Positions 48,417 through 59,891 are shown, counted from the stretch's first letter. The stretch: 64,000 nt of DNA from Pythium myriotylum (GCA_023091665.1 JALJCQ010000003.1:1116001-1180000), one strand, 5' to 3'. The notes: generated by a model not told the origin, from the sequence alone. Translations and numbers: made by a program.

Positions 48417-51408
48417 TTAGATTTTCCCCACACCTTTTCCCGTCCAAACTGAGATTAGTTTCCATCCAATCTTGGATTTCAAAGTATTACAAAAAGTAGG
48501 CTCTGCGTCCAATATGGTAGAATATTCGCATTGTGCCGAAAGCACTTGTAATTTGTATGGATTTTTATCAGCCAACCATAGACCATGTAGAGAAAAACCC
48601 AAATCCGCACCCGTTCCCGCACATGGGATAAACGACTCATCACATGGGATGTCCGACACGAGCACACCCTTTCAGGAGCCTCACAAACTAGCACGGAAAA
48701 ATGTACCAGAACGACTCGCTCGATTCGAATGATCGTTTCCCACACAGTGCGTAGATCATCACCGACTGCGCCCACTCATGAGATCCAGATAGAGCGTTGA
48801 TCGTTCGTGTTGCAAGGTACTTTCCTTTGCGAGTGTCTGTGTCTCGATCATCCGCTCGACTTGGATGCTCAACAACGTGCTTCATTGCACTGAGTAGTAC
48901 TGAAATTGCACCCTTCAGTCTGACGTCGTCCTTTGTCATATATGCTTGCTGGTATTGCTCGACCATCTCACCAGCGTCCTCTCTGCTGATCACCGACGAG
49001 TTGGTATGCGACGGAGTCAAAGCAGCCAGCAGTACGTTCGTTTCGACAAGATAGGCATCCTGCTTGTGGCGCTGTAACTCCATAACAGAGGTCTTAGCAG
49101 TGTGTCGGGGTCGTATCCACCATCGATAACGCGTGCTACCTCGTGTGTTATCGACTGTCGCTCAATCACTGGCCTTACACCGGATCGTAAGTCGCCACGA
49201 GAGTGACGCACCAGGACAATAGGCGCTGTTGGCTCTTCTGACACCCCTGCCGGCCGAGCGAGTCTGCACATGTAATCTCCACGTTTGCCCTTCGTGCACG
49301 TTGCGCTGTGGGTGTGGAAGTTGGTCGTTGCAACTCTTTGCTGGGCTGCAAGCTGAAATCCGCCCGCATCAACACTTGGATCGGGTAAGCCGATTTCGAA
49401 AGCACGCGGCGCACTTGATTGTCGATCAGAGCCTGTCGCCACTCGTGCACACTGGAGTCCAATTTCGTGCACGACGTTGCCTCTAACCACGCAGCCGCAC
49501 CCACTACCAGTCGGTCACAACATGCGATTCTCGTCAACAATTCTGGGGTGAATATTGACCCATACACGAGAGCGTGTGCATGGAGTCTTCCGTCGACTTG
49601 TGGTTCAACGACAAAACAGTGCGCTGCCACCACCGTATGCCCCTCGGATCCGCTGTCCGTAGTGACGACTAACCCGAGTTCTCATACTTGGGCTGCATTT
49701 GATGAAATCGTCGAATACTACCTGCATGCGACGCTCGAAGACGCCAACAGCAAGCGCCGGCTGGTTGTTTGACACACCGAGGCGCTCACGAGCACTATCG
49801 CGCAACGTGTCGGGGTGTGCCAAGCTTTTCGTTCGCGAACACGTACGCTCTCGGATCGTTCGAGCAGCAATGATAAAATAGCAGAGCAAGTCGCTGACAC
49901 GTCGTATACCTCTGCCCTGACGCGAGCACAGAAAGATCTCCATTTGACAGGTCAGTAAGTTCGGTAGCTCGTTGCGAGAGCCGCAGCAGGATGTCAGAGT
50001 CATTTCGACGTTTTGGCTTCTTGGCGTTCATTTTGACAGCAAACTCTGTCACAAGACGCTGTCGCCCTTTCGTCGACGAAACTGCCCTGGCTGTGGGTGC
50101 ACGAGCCTTCGGGGTTTTGGTCACCGGAGCCTTTTGTAACGGTCCACGACCGTACACAGCACCTGCGCTTGAGGAAGCGTGAGCAGCCGCTCCGAGTCGA
50201 CCCCTGTCGAAGAGCGCCAAGGACTTGGCAAAAGGCGAACTTATTGTATTCAGATTATTCACATGGGAAAAATCCCCCCTATACCTGATATTCCTGGTAT
50301 CTAATACCCAGGGATATCACCTACTGAATCTAATAAAAGAGAGTCACTACTTAGGGTAACTTTTCCCCTAAGTGGACCACACACGTTATGTACCTACACA
50401 ACCTAACCTACTTGTGTAACCTTGTACCCCGTTACACTTTAGTCGGCTTATTGCCCGATTCCATGCGTCGGACTTGCTATGTTGCCCTTTCGTGAATGAT
50501 CCTGCAGTGGTTGCCGGTGCGAAAGTCTTCAGTCGCTTTGTTATCTGGGCCTTCAATTGCTTTGGTGCTCGATTGCATGTATCGCCCGGCTTGCTGGTTA
50601 CGGTTGACGAGCCGGATTCATTCGATTTTGTTAAACAGCGAGGTCGCTTCTTCATCGTAGGCTCGCAAGTTACGCTGGGCTCATCTGGTAGATCATGAAC
50701 TTCATCGATAACCGAGATAGCGGTGTTCGGGTTGCTGCGCTACTCTTGCACCAATTGCCGGAACAGCGTGAACGAGGACGCATCATAACTGAACGAGACA
50801 TAGCGATTGCGCTCGGAGAACGAGACCGCCTCCCTCACCCTACCGGCACAACAGTGATAGTTCACCACTGGCGGTTCCATCTCCACCTCCCCAATAAAGG
50901 CCTCAAAGTCGTGTGGAACTGCAAGCGACACACCACCAGAAGAAAGCACCATGATTGACCGCCTCAGCATCTTCGCCATTACCATCAGAGGAAGAGCACC
51001 AGAGTATCGCAGATATTGGTTCGGCTGGGCGATGAGACGAGCGATGGTCACCATCGAGTCAGCTGAATCGTGAAATTAAACCCCATTCTCCAATAAAGGA
51101 ATTGCAGCCCTCGCGACTTCGACTCGCAAGTGAAACACATGCGACGCAGCGGAAGCACCAAAGGGGTTCTGAATGCCACTCTGCGAGGCAGACTGCCAAA
51201 CTGCATGATACAGACAGTTCCCTTCCCCCGGTACATCGATTGCAGCAAAGGCTGCTCCACCACACGGCACCTGCACAGCTCCGCTAATCATACAACTTCC
51301 AACGCGGGCTCGTGGAGATGCTTTCATTTCCCTCCGAGCAGTCGCCTTCCGCGTCTCGATCTCCACACTTGCATTCTCCATGTTCAACACACGTGACCGA
51401 CTCAGCAA
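48417..51408 (-). pseudogene. Decayed Helentron-like element (OTU protease and Rep regions)
   Basis: At 51,408-51,076 an OTU cysteine-protease start is visible (V-P-G-E-G-N-C-L-Y-H-A-V), continuing in another frame at 51,054-50,740 (V-S-F-S-E-R-N-R-Y). A TAG at 50,742-50,740 is followed in the same frame by coding-like sequence to the solo LTR (50,437), and beyond it from 50,134. Rep fragments follow: an HUH motif V-D-G-R-L-H-A-H-A-L-V-Y (49,610-49,560), and at 49,083-48,690 a T-N-V-L-L-A-A-L...Y-M-T-K-D...L-K-G-A-I-S-V-L block. OTU plus Rep is typical of Helentron-type Helitrons. At least three frame breaks are present, and no helicase part follows. Confidence 0.72.
50131..50440 (-). repeat. 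Solo LTR of the Gypsy-A family
   Basis: The LTR is 50,135-50,436 (302 bp), flanked by CTTT on both sides (50,131-50,134 and 50,437-50,440). It is homologous throughout to the Gypsy-A LTRs but has several differences, including loss of the central palindrome (ATTCACATGGGAAAAAT instead of ATTCCCCTGGGGAAT). It is older than the two full copies. Removing it and one CTTT restores the Helentron reading frame across the site. Confidence 0.9.
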
Positions 51409-52900
51409 GGCTGTTGAAAAAGGGGGTCGCCAGATTATCTAATGCGCTCAATCCCCCACACGACACCAACACATCACAAGTCCGACACCGCATCTATCAC
51501 CATCGGCGAGAAGACAGCCATCGCAATCGGTTGAAACTTTTCTATCACAAATCAGTAGTCAAAGTGTGTCAAGCAACACATTGATTACAAGGCTGCGTCT
51601 AGCTTCTTGTTGTTCTTCTAGAGCAGACCTCCACAGTTCCACTTCCACTGAACCTTTGTGACATTCCCTCCACACAGTAACTACATGCAGACGGCACTAT
51701 TGGAAGGTATCATCCCCCTCGAGCCTTCGTGTTGAAAGCGTCGGTTCAAATGCGATGTGTGCAGCCAAGGGCACGCCCCACATCAATCGCCGAACCATCA
51801 CATCAACAGTCGACTTCCATATTCATAGAACCACGCTGCATCGTTTGAAGTACATCTATCACTATAAGCTGTCATTCACTGAGTGGCTTATTTCCCTTCG
51901 CGTAGGACCAAATCGATCTCATTCGCCTTCTTTCGTCTCGACACCTTCTTCCACCAGCAAACTTGCCAACAGGATCGGGGCAGATACTTTGGTTTGCACC
52001 TGACCTGACATCAGAGATGGTGAAACCACACAGTCTTAGCTCCGCTCCATGTGGTTGGCCGCGGTGAAGTCTACCTCAAGCACACACACTGTGGTCGCGT
52101 ATCAGCAAGGGCGCCATCTCCACGCAAGTACGTCGACCAGAACCTCGGACCACGACACGGGCGACGCTCCTGTACCCTGTCAACCACTAGGACCAGAGCA
52201 GAGCCCTCGATTTGATATATAATATAGCTGCACACATTTCCAAACACCCTTATCCAACATGGCATTCTCGTATTCAATAGTTGTATTGTTGTCACGACTC
52301 TAGCGGCAGCTCTCCTCATTGTAGTGCCTACCGGCACACCATAGTGATACTCCGCTCACCATCGTGCCACTACTGGCATCGGATCGGCAGCGCGAAGGCT
52401 ATCGGCCAAGCCGCTTGTGCCGCCGCCGTGTCACTCGCACACCTGAGAAAACATACCCATTCAAACTGATCGGTCGCATATCCCGATAACCCTTGCATAC
52501 TAATACAAGTACCGTACCGCCTCGCACAAACCTGTAGATAGATCGTCCTCCAAATTACATGTAAATCCGAAATAAAGGGTGGAGGGGCTTAACGTACTCC
52601 TTCGTTACCAACCATTTGCAACCAAGGTTGTAACTTTGCCATTTGGAAGCTTACCATTGGTCGAAAATCTCCGGACGAGTAGGTACACCACGCGCTCGAT
52701 GATGGCTTCTCGGATGCAGCTGAGGTGCTGGGTACAACCCGGGTTGTGTGGGTGGGAACACGATTCAGACCAGTTTGAAACCGTAACCTATAGTTTGTTG
52801 AAGTCTAATGGGATTGTTGCAAAACTGTTGGTGCATTCTCCAAACCCTCTCATTATTGTGGTGAAGTAAGATCGAGGTGGAGAAGCCAGGACAACGACGA
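51409..52900. other. Region without recognisable gene
   Basis: About 1.5 kb with only short frames, none with a motif I can name. It is probably degraded transposon sequence upstream of the Helentron OTU region. I see no terminal repeats or RNA genes in it. Confidence 0.4.
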
Positions 52901-53062
52901 CTTATCCGGATGGCTTACCCAGACGGCTTACCCAGACGGCTTACCTGGATGGCTTGTGCTCGGACGGCTCACCCAGACGGCTTACCCGGATGGCTTGTGC
53001 TCGGATGGCTCGTCCAGACGGCTTACCCGGACGGCTCACCCGGACGGCTTATCAAGCCGTCA
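52901..53062. repeat. 13-14-bp minisatellite
   Basis: About eleven copies of a GGCTTACCC(A/G)GAC-like unit, with variants GGCTCACCC and GGCTTGTGCTC. It reads as an Arg/Leu/Tyr/Pro repeat in one frame, but that is a consequence of the repeat and not a gene. Confidence 0.8.
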
Positions 53063-54069
53063 AGGTTGGGATGGGATAGTACATCCATCTGTTTTGAGAT
53101 CGGGCGGCCGTATGCGCAAACAGCTGTTGAAGCCAGTGTGAGCCCACGTGGAAGCACGTCAGAATCATGGGAATGACCCGACGAGAAGGTGTATGCGCAA
53201 ACAGTCAGAGGAATGTGAGGTCAGGAGAGCTCGGCAGCCTCCAAGTGAAGCATGATCATTGAAGGATGGTAATATAAACGTTTCGGTAGGTAGGGTAGGG
53301 TAGGACTTTGCATTTTAGGTGTGTAATTCAGTACCGAATTTCCCTTCGTCTGCTCAAGTCTCTCCCCCCCCCCCCCCCCACGTCACGATTGCTAGGCTCG
53401 TGATGTTAAAGTCCGTGGTCAGAGTTGACCCAAGCCGCTTCCAAGTCGAGGAAGCAACCCCGAGAGTGGCGAAGCCCTTCTGAACTCGGCAGAAGGCACA
53501 CCGGCCAGTGGCAAGCCCCTAGTGAAGCACCAGGGCACGATTGCGTTTGCGAGCCCCCTCGCAGCCAGTCACAGACTTCTCGCAAGCCATCCAGACTTCT
53601 CGCAAGCTGTCCGGACTTCTCAAGAAGTCTGACCAAGACGTCCGGCAGGATCTCTCAGGTTCTGCTCGGCAGGAAGGCGTAGGCGTTTGCGCACGGCGCG
53701 AAGCTTACTAGAAGGCATCAACAGGGTCGTTGGGTCACGACGCTCTGTGTAGGAAGGCGGTATTTGTGCGTAATATACGTGCTGTATCAGTGACACCCCC
53801 GTTTGAGTCTGTGGATCGAAGTATCTCTACAGGCTCGCCCCCTTTCCCTACGGCAAGACAGGCCCACATCTCTCACGACAACGGTTCGCTCGTCAGCGAG
53901 TAATTGAGCGTGAACGACAGTGGATTCCGCGGTTCCTCGAACTTAGTGGATATTTCTGGCTCTTGTTTTCTGGACGTCGAGGGGACCCGAGTTCTCAGCC
54001 ATCTCGCTGAGGCTTGAACAATTTTCGGACCCACCTCACGACATTTTCGTTCCTCTCAGAACTCAAAGC
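53063..54069. other. Region without recognisable gene; short tandem repeats and C16 tract
   Basis: It contains a TAGGGTAGGGTAGG stretch (about 53,289-53,303), a C16 homopolymer (53,364-53,379) and a roughly 21-bp tandem repeat of an AGACTTCTCGCAAG word (53,572-53,625). The last 200 bases precede the Crypton recombinase ATG. I cannot place the Crypton's left end. Confidence 0.5.
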
Positions 54070-55999
54070 ATGGTAGTTCCCCAACGTGACCGCTACAAGA
54101 CGATTATGGCGGAGTTCATGTCGTACCGCGACGGCGCGCAGTACGCTGCAGCTCATACGTTCTCAACTGAAGAGCTTCTGCGCATCACGCCGTCGGAGAT
54201 ATGTCGCTGGTTGAGCTTACGCGCGTTCGGCGATGCCGCGCCAACACCCGACATCAAGCCACTTCACGCGCGTTCGTCAACGCTCGGCTTCTTCAAGAAG
54301 GCCATTTCATCATTTATGTCCCGCCAGAGGATTCCTTGGGACCCGGTGACCCTTCAAGGCAATCCGACACGGTCCGAAGAAGTCAACAAGCTCATCAAGG
54401 ATATTATGCGGTGCGAGGTGAGACGTGAAGGAGTTGAGTCTCAAGCCCGGCGCCCCATTGAGTTCGATGAATTCATCAATGTGCTCACTCTGATTCGATC
54501 TGGTACAGAAAAAGTTGCTACCAAATATCTGGTGGGTAGTGTTCTCACTTTACAGTGGCATCTGATCGCGCGAATCGACGATATGATGAAGCTACGCTTT
54601 GCCGATTTTACTCCCAATCTCCAGCATCAATTTACCCTAATCTGTCAAATGCGGTGGTCGAAGAATATCATGGAAGAGCGCGATGCTCCCGAGCAGATTG
54701 TTTTTGGCAGTATGGATTCTAGAATGTGTCCCGTGTTGAACCTCGCGGTTTATATCGAAACGGCTCCTCATGCGGCGACGTCAACATTTCCATACGGCAA
54801 TCCAAATGACGGAGATCGTGTTGTTCGACGAGCGTTGCAACAAGCTTTTGAAAACTCGCGTTTCAATAAGCTCAAGCTCGGGAAGATGGGGACGCACAGC
54901 CTGAGAAAAGGTGCGGCAGCGTATGGGAGCAGGAGCGGTCTTTCGAAGGACTATGTAAATCGACGCGGTCGGAGGAGAACCAAAAAGAGTATGGTGGACG
55001 AATACATCGATAACACCCAGCCATATCCAGATGCGCGCGCTGCGGCCGTTCTCACAGGCCCTCAGGGGCCATGTCGCTACGTTCCAGTCCGTGATCTCCA
55101 GTGTTTATCGAGTGGGACGCTCGCATGTGACGTGGCGCCAACAGCCAGAAAATTATGGGGTGATAATGTTGCTGCAACTCTCGGTTATGCTTTGCTATGG
55201 GCTGCAGTTGAGCAGACCACTCGAAGTGATTTCGAATTGATGCCAGTCAAACTCAAGGAAAAGGTCACTAAAATTTATGTTGCCGCTGGTGGAAATATCG
55301 GTGTGAATCCAGTTTCTCGAGAGCCGTTTTATGTTGTTGGTGACGGATCGGAGCTCCAGTTGATCGACGTAAACGACAGTGAGTCTGCGGTGGACGCAGT
55401 AAATGAAGCAATGGCAGCGCCTGTATCTGTCGGTCCTAGCCCAACAACAGCTAATGGCGGTTCTGAGTTTGCTCGACGCCAGTTTGCTGCTCTCCATGCT
55501 CAATTGTTTTCATTGAAGCGAGACGTTGATTGTATACGCAAAGAAAGTGCTCGTTCTCAGCTTGAGACGCAGCAAGAGGTAAAAAACATTGAGGGCTATG
55601 GTCAAGCGTCTGGCCGAGAGACCAATAGTAGCCGTGGCAACGACTGCCCGGCCAAGAGCAGCAGAAGCACCCGCTGGAGTTCCTACACGTGCACCTGCTT
55701 TACTATCTAAGCGCCCAAAGGATCTGTTTGAGCTGTGGCATGAATACGAGATCGGCCTTCACGGGCAAAAAGCAGCAAAAGACTTTACACCTGGCGAGAG
55801 AGGGCGGAACAAGTTTGCTTTCTCGAGACGCAAGGTCTTTTGGGATGCAATTGCCGCTCTTGTCCGTGCAGGAACGACTAGTGAAGAGGCAATCGATCGT
55901 GTGTACGCGGCATTTGGAAGGCACCAGTCGGTGTCCGCTATTTTGATCGGGATGCGGCAGCATCGGAAGACAGGAGGTCATCCAAACCTTCGAGTGTAG
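54070..55999 (+). pseudogene. Crypton transposon: tyrosine recombinase with GCR1_C-type DNA-binding domain, frameshifted
   Basis: From the ATG at 54,070 the frame encodes a tyrosine recombinase. It has an N-terminal helical domain, R in H-L-I-A-R-I-D-D (near residue 180), H-S-L-R-K-G-A (H-x-x-R, near 278) and the nucleophile-bearing V-D-E-Y-I-D-N-T-Q-P-Y-P-D-A, which is characteristic of Cryptons. The frame runs to 55,710 but leaves its natural course at an A6 tract (55,581-55,586). The +1 frame then encodes a linker and a GCR1_C-like DNA-binding domain (F-E-L-W-H-E-Y-E-I-G...S-R-R-K-V-F-W-D) ending at 55,999. Recombinase followed by GCR1_C is the standard Crypton order. With one A fewer the two would be one protein of about 640 residues. 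Ends and target duplication were not identified. Confidence 0.87.
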
Positions 56000-56108
56000 C
56001 CACTCAAAGTCTAAATGTAATCGATCAACAAGTAACCCAAAACAGTAGATTTGGTAGTTGAAATCTGGTTGCAAAGATCGGCAATACAAGCTCGGAGCAC
56101 TGCCAGTA

Positions 56109-56208
56109 TAACCACAGCCCTTCTAGATAATATCTGTAGAAGGGCTGTGGTTACGTTGACAATTTGGATGCCACGGGTTCCGAAAATTTCGGAACCCGAG
56201 GCATCCAA
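56109..56208. repeat. Two long perfect or near-perfect hairpins
   Basis: Hairpin 1 is 56,109-56,153, a 17-bp perfect stem with an 11-nt loop. Hairpin 2 is 56,164-56,208: a 12-bp perfect inner stem (56,174-56,185 with 56,187-56,198, one base between) continued, after an A/A mismatch, by a 9-bp outer stem. They lie 110 nt after the Crypton stop and 265 nt before the CRN ATG. They could be the Crypton's terminal structure, a MITE or a transcript-end structure. Confidence 0.85.
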
Positions 56209-56473
56209 CTTAAGCCAATTGGGTGCAATTCACTTTTGAATTCTAGCACCACAGCACCTCTATTAAGTACGACATCGTTTTGGAACCGGTTCGGAACTCG
56301 GTTTCGGAGCCTCGGAACTCAGTGATAAACCTCAACTGAGGTTATCTTGTGCAGTCAGAAGCAAAAAGAAACACGAAGGCAGGTAAGCGACGATCGCGCG
56401 AGACAGCAACGTGCAGAGGGATCGAGAGCAACCAAGATTAAGAACAAAGTTGTATTGTGATTAGAAAGAAGAG

Positions 56474-58712
56474 ATGGCGCGAAAAGTATGGTTCCATCTG
56501 GTAGATGCAGCAACTCGCGGCGCGTTCTTGGAGCACAAGGTGTCATCTGTGTCATCTGATGGTGTCAGCGACATTGAGGACCTCCGCAAGAAGATTCGCA
56601 GTAACTATCGGCGTGAAGAACCGGATATTCTTGCTCACGTTGTGGCCGATCAATTGGATGTGTACGCGAACAGAGCAGCATACGACGAAGAGACTGCCCA
56701 GCCTCTGGATCCACGGTCATCGTTGAATAGTCTCAACGCGCAAGACACGCTCATAGTGGAAGTGCCTCCGACTGTGCCTGTGGTTCCGCAGACGATATTG
56801 CGCATTGGTGTTGACCCAAGATATGCTGACAAGATTTCTTCCTACATGAAGATTGCTGAGCATCTCAAAGACAGCGAGGAGGTTCGGTTACTTTCGTGGA
56901 ACGTCGCGGTGATTGCAGAGGGGAAAAGCCAGAACATTTCTACGCCATTTGTCGTCTTAGAAAATTCGTCTGGTACGGGCAAGACTCAAATGGCGTTCAA
57001 CTTGCAAGCCAGAGGGGAATGTGATGTGTTTTATATTGTGTGTGGAAACCCCGGCGATCGCGAGCAAACCGTGTATGACGCGTATGCGGGGCGAATGGTT
57101 ACGTTCCAGGAATGCGTTCGCAGTGACTTGGATGCTTTGAAAAGGGGGACACTTGGCAATCGAGTTCCACTTGGCGCTGTTGGTCAATTTCGAGGTCAGA
57201 GGACACTTTCCTTGTACGGCTTCATTCTGGCCGCGCTGCGTGGAGACGATGAATTCCGCGGAGTAGCTCAACGTTTGGACGTGATAGCCGAACTCGATCG
57301 TCGTGAAAAGCGTGGTTCGAAACCTTTTTTTTTTTCTGGATGAATTTCCACGTGCGGGGCGTATCCAAACGCATATGAACGACATGGACCAGTGGGCACT
57401 TGAAAATTCCCTCCGCACGATGAGGAATGTGTTTCGCTCGTTCAATCTTGCTGTCGTGGTCAGCTCTACGAACGGGACAGCTCGAAATTTACTCACGACC
57501 AGCAGTCGATCTCGAGAATTCGAACCGTACCTGTGGTGTGTGGTGGTTCCATCATTTCCTCGTTTTGTCCTCAGCAATGATGCTGCTGTACCTGCTCTGG
57601 TCATGAAGATCATAAGCCACAGCCGACCGCTCTTCGCGCAGCTTGCTATCAAGTATGTGCAAGACAACCCGTACGTTGGCGGGAGTGACCTAGTAGACTA
57701 TCTGAACGCGATGGCTAGTGCCCTGGCACCGCAATTTAGCTCGTTCAAGAAGCGGTCAATTGAGTTTCAGATGGGTCAGCTGTGCTTATTGCTCTGTACC
57801 AGTTATCGAGTGGTGGACGACAAAGTGAACACTATTGACGGCCATTTTGCCCGCCTACTGGAACATTTCCCTTTCGCGCTGCAGATAGACTCACAGGGTC
57901 AGTTGTGGAAGGACGGTGGTCCCTGGGAGTGTCGTTGTGTGCTGCCGCTCCCAGAGGAAGATATGCTGTTGCACTTAACCATGACGGGAGGGCCGTCGTT
58001 TCGTCCATTCAGCGAGCGGTTGTATATGATCATGCGGCGCATAATTCAGCCACCAGTGCACTGTGACAACACCCAACAGCGCTCAAATGATGGCATGGGT
58101 CTCGAAGCGCTAACGGCAGCTGCCATTGTGTTGGCAAGTCACGCTGGGGGCTTTGGTGGTGTCGCATTTCCGATTTTTTTGCGTGAGCTGCTGTTCGAGT
58201 TGGGTGTGTGTGAGCCAGGTTTGACGCTGCAGCTGCCTCAAGACGTTAAAAACGCCGGAGGGGAAACTCTGATCGTGCCATTCCTGTCACCTCCCAACGA
58301 GAAATGGCCAGAATGGCTAATAACAGATACCTCGACCCGCTTTGACAACCTCGTTCGAACTCGAAACGAAGATGGCATCGATTTTCGGATAACATCGAAC
58401 CTCATATCTGGTGAATGCAAGGATTACAGCAGCGTCGTGAAGCTTGACGCAATGAAAAACGTTCTGCTGCGCATTCCCGAAGAATCCACGCTTCACTTGG
58501 TGGTGGTGAACACACTGCAGACACAATATTTTACAGCCAAGTCATCATGGGAAGATTTTGTGAATGAACATCATTTGCAGAACATCGATGTCTATCGCGT
58601 CTCAAAAGGATCGACAATAAGAGAAATCGAAGGGATGAGCAACAATAGCTGCAGCACATCAACTATTGCTCGCCGCATTGACAAGTTGGTGCTTTTCATT
58701 GAGCTTAAATAG
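56474..58712 (+). pseudogene. Crinkler (CRN) effector: ubiquitin-like header, P-loop NTPase and PD-(D/E)XK nuclease, one frame break
   Basis: From the ATG at 56,474, residues 1-100 resemble the CRN header (ubiquitin-like; V-V-A-D-Q-L-D-V-Y and a closing T-L-I-V-E-V-P), though the classical LFLAK motif is not recognisable. An NTPase follows: Walker A S-S-G-T-G-K-T at 165-171, and a Walker B stretch that straddles a T11 tract (57,325-57,335). There the first frame ends at 57,343. The second frame, open from 57,303, continues with D-E-F and runs to 58,712. Near 58,370-58,430 it shows D-G-I-D-F...G-E-C-K, the D...E-x-K signature of restriction-nuclease-like domains. This header/NTPase/REase architecture is known for CRN proteins, which are delivered into host cells and act in the nucleus. 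The single extra T makes this copy a pseudogene, a slippage-dependent gene, or a sequence error. Confidence 0.8.
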
Positions 58713-59371
58713 ATAGAGTGGAAGCGTTCGAGAGTTTGCACGAGCGACAGCTGAGGACATACGCATCGCGATACTCAATACTCTCAGGAAAACCAATGAC
58801 GCTGTGGCACATTTATCAAGCAAGTCGAAAAAATGTTCATTCGGGACCAGATCATCTATCGCTGCAGAACATGAAATCGACGGCATTTGCGACTGCCGCT
58901 GAGGGCCCAAAGAACATCATTTACCAGTCAAAGCATTGCTGCCAAAAACAAACACAACTCCGACATACAACCTGAACAGCACCTCGCTGTTAGTGTGTGA
59001 AGCCTTCACTCAAGCAAGATATCGACGATTCGTGGATTCCTAGCCGCTCCATCACCAGTTTTACTCCAGTTCCAGAAGAGCTTTTCTCAGCGTAGGACAG
59101 TTTTCTTCCACATATTTGTTCTTCAGTAGCCAATCGAAGTATTGCGAGTTCTAGACAAAATTTCCGAGATGGCCGGTTTGAATCGCCCGAGGCAAATGAA
59201 CCGCCAATCGCCGAACCTGTGTTGTATGATAGAAGTTAGCTTTTAGCACAGGTATTTGCCGTGGCGGGAAAAATACCTTGATCTGGAGAAGTTTCTCGAG
59301 CGAAAATTCCCAGAGAACTTTCACCGCTCGGCCTGGCGTCATCATGTCCATTTTCATTTAAATTTTTTTGT
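58713..59371. other. Region without recognisable gene
   Basis: About 660 bases downstream of the CRN stop. Only short frames without motifs. Nothing further seen. Confidence 0.4.
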
Positions 59372-59694
59372 CCAATCAATGATGCTTGGTTGATTTGTTG
59401 GCGATTGTCCCAGCCAGTTCCAACCGCCGCGTTTCGGCAAATTTGGCCAGAATTGACAATACCCCTTATCGCAATCGCGAATCCATTTGATCGACTTGCC
59501 TTTGTATTTCCCCCAGTTCAGTGTCATAGTCATATCCGAGTCTTTCAGCCTTTCTTCTAGAAACTCTTTAATCTCCCGTGATTGCCCGATCAGGATCTCT
59601 TGCGGTAGTAGCCACGCACATAATTCCGATCTGCAGCAAAGACTTCTTCGATTGTCTTTCCTTTGTATTTGCCAAAGTTTAGTTGTGTTGTCAT
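59372..59694 (-). pseudogene. Fragment with two ExoX-like C-terminal motifs, frameshifted
   Basis: An ATG at 59,694 starts a 34-codon frame with L-N-F-G-K-Y-K-G-K-T. The neighbouring frame (read from about 59,630) continues with a second copy, L-N-W-G-K-Y-K-G-K-S...G-Y-C-Q-F (59,521-59,440). F-G-K-Y-K-G-K is the signature of the ExoX-like C-terminal/DUF3820-type domain. The two halves are joined by a linker helix rich in Glu/Arg in the second frame, so one frameshift near 59,620 separates them. The function is unknown. The gene is small or truncated. Confidence 0.5.
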
Positions 59695-59854
59695 GATGAG
59701 AGGTCTCGCTATACGAGAACAAAAAATAATTGTGATTGGGCGAAGCCCCTTTATAATCAAACCGGCGTGTAACCACGAGTAACTGTGGGTTGTTCCTCAG
59801 CAAACTCACCGGTTTTAACCCCTCTGTTACCAACGTCGTAAGTTACGACTTTGT

Positions 59855-59891
59855 CCAAAATTTACGTCGTAACTTACGACGTAAATTTTGG
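59855..59891. repeat. 37-bp perfect palindrome at the piggyBac left end
   Basis: 18-bp arms (59,855-59,872 and 59,874-59,891) around a single C. They are built on a TTTACGTCGTAA core. Subterminal palindromes with TTTAC/GTAAA cores also occur in the MITE at 13,509-13,839. It may bind the transposase. Confidence 0.85.

Noticed and set aside
52877..53176. 99-codon frame over the minisatellite
   Set aside because: It is a translated 13-14-bp repeat, with no support as a gene.
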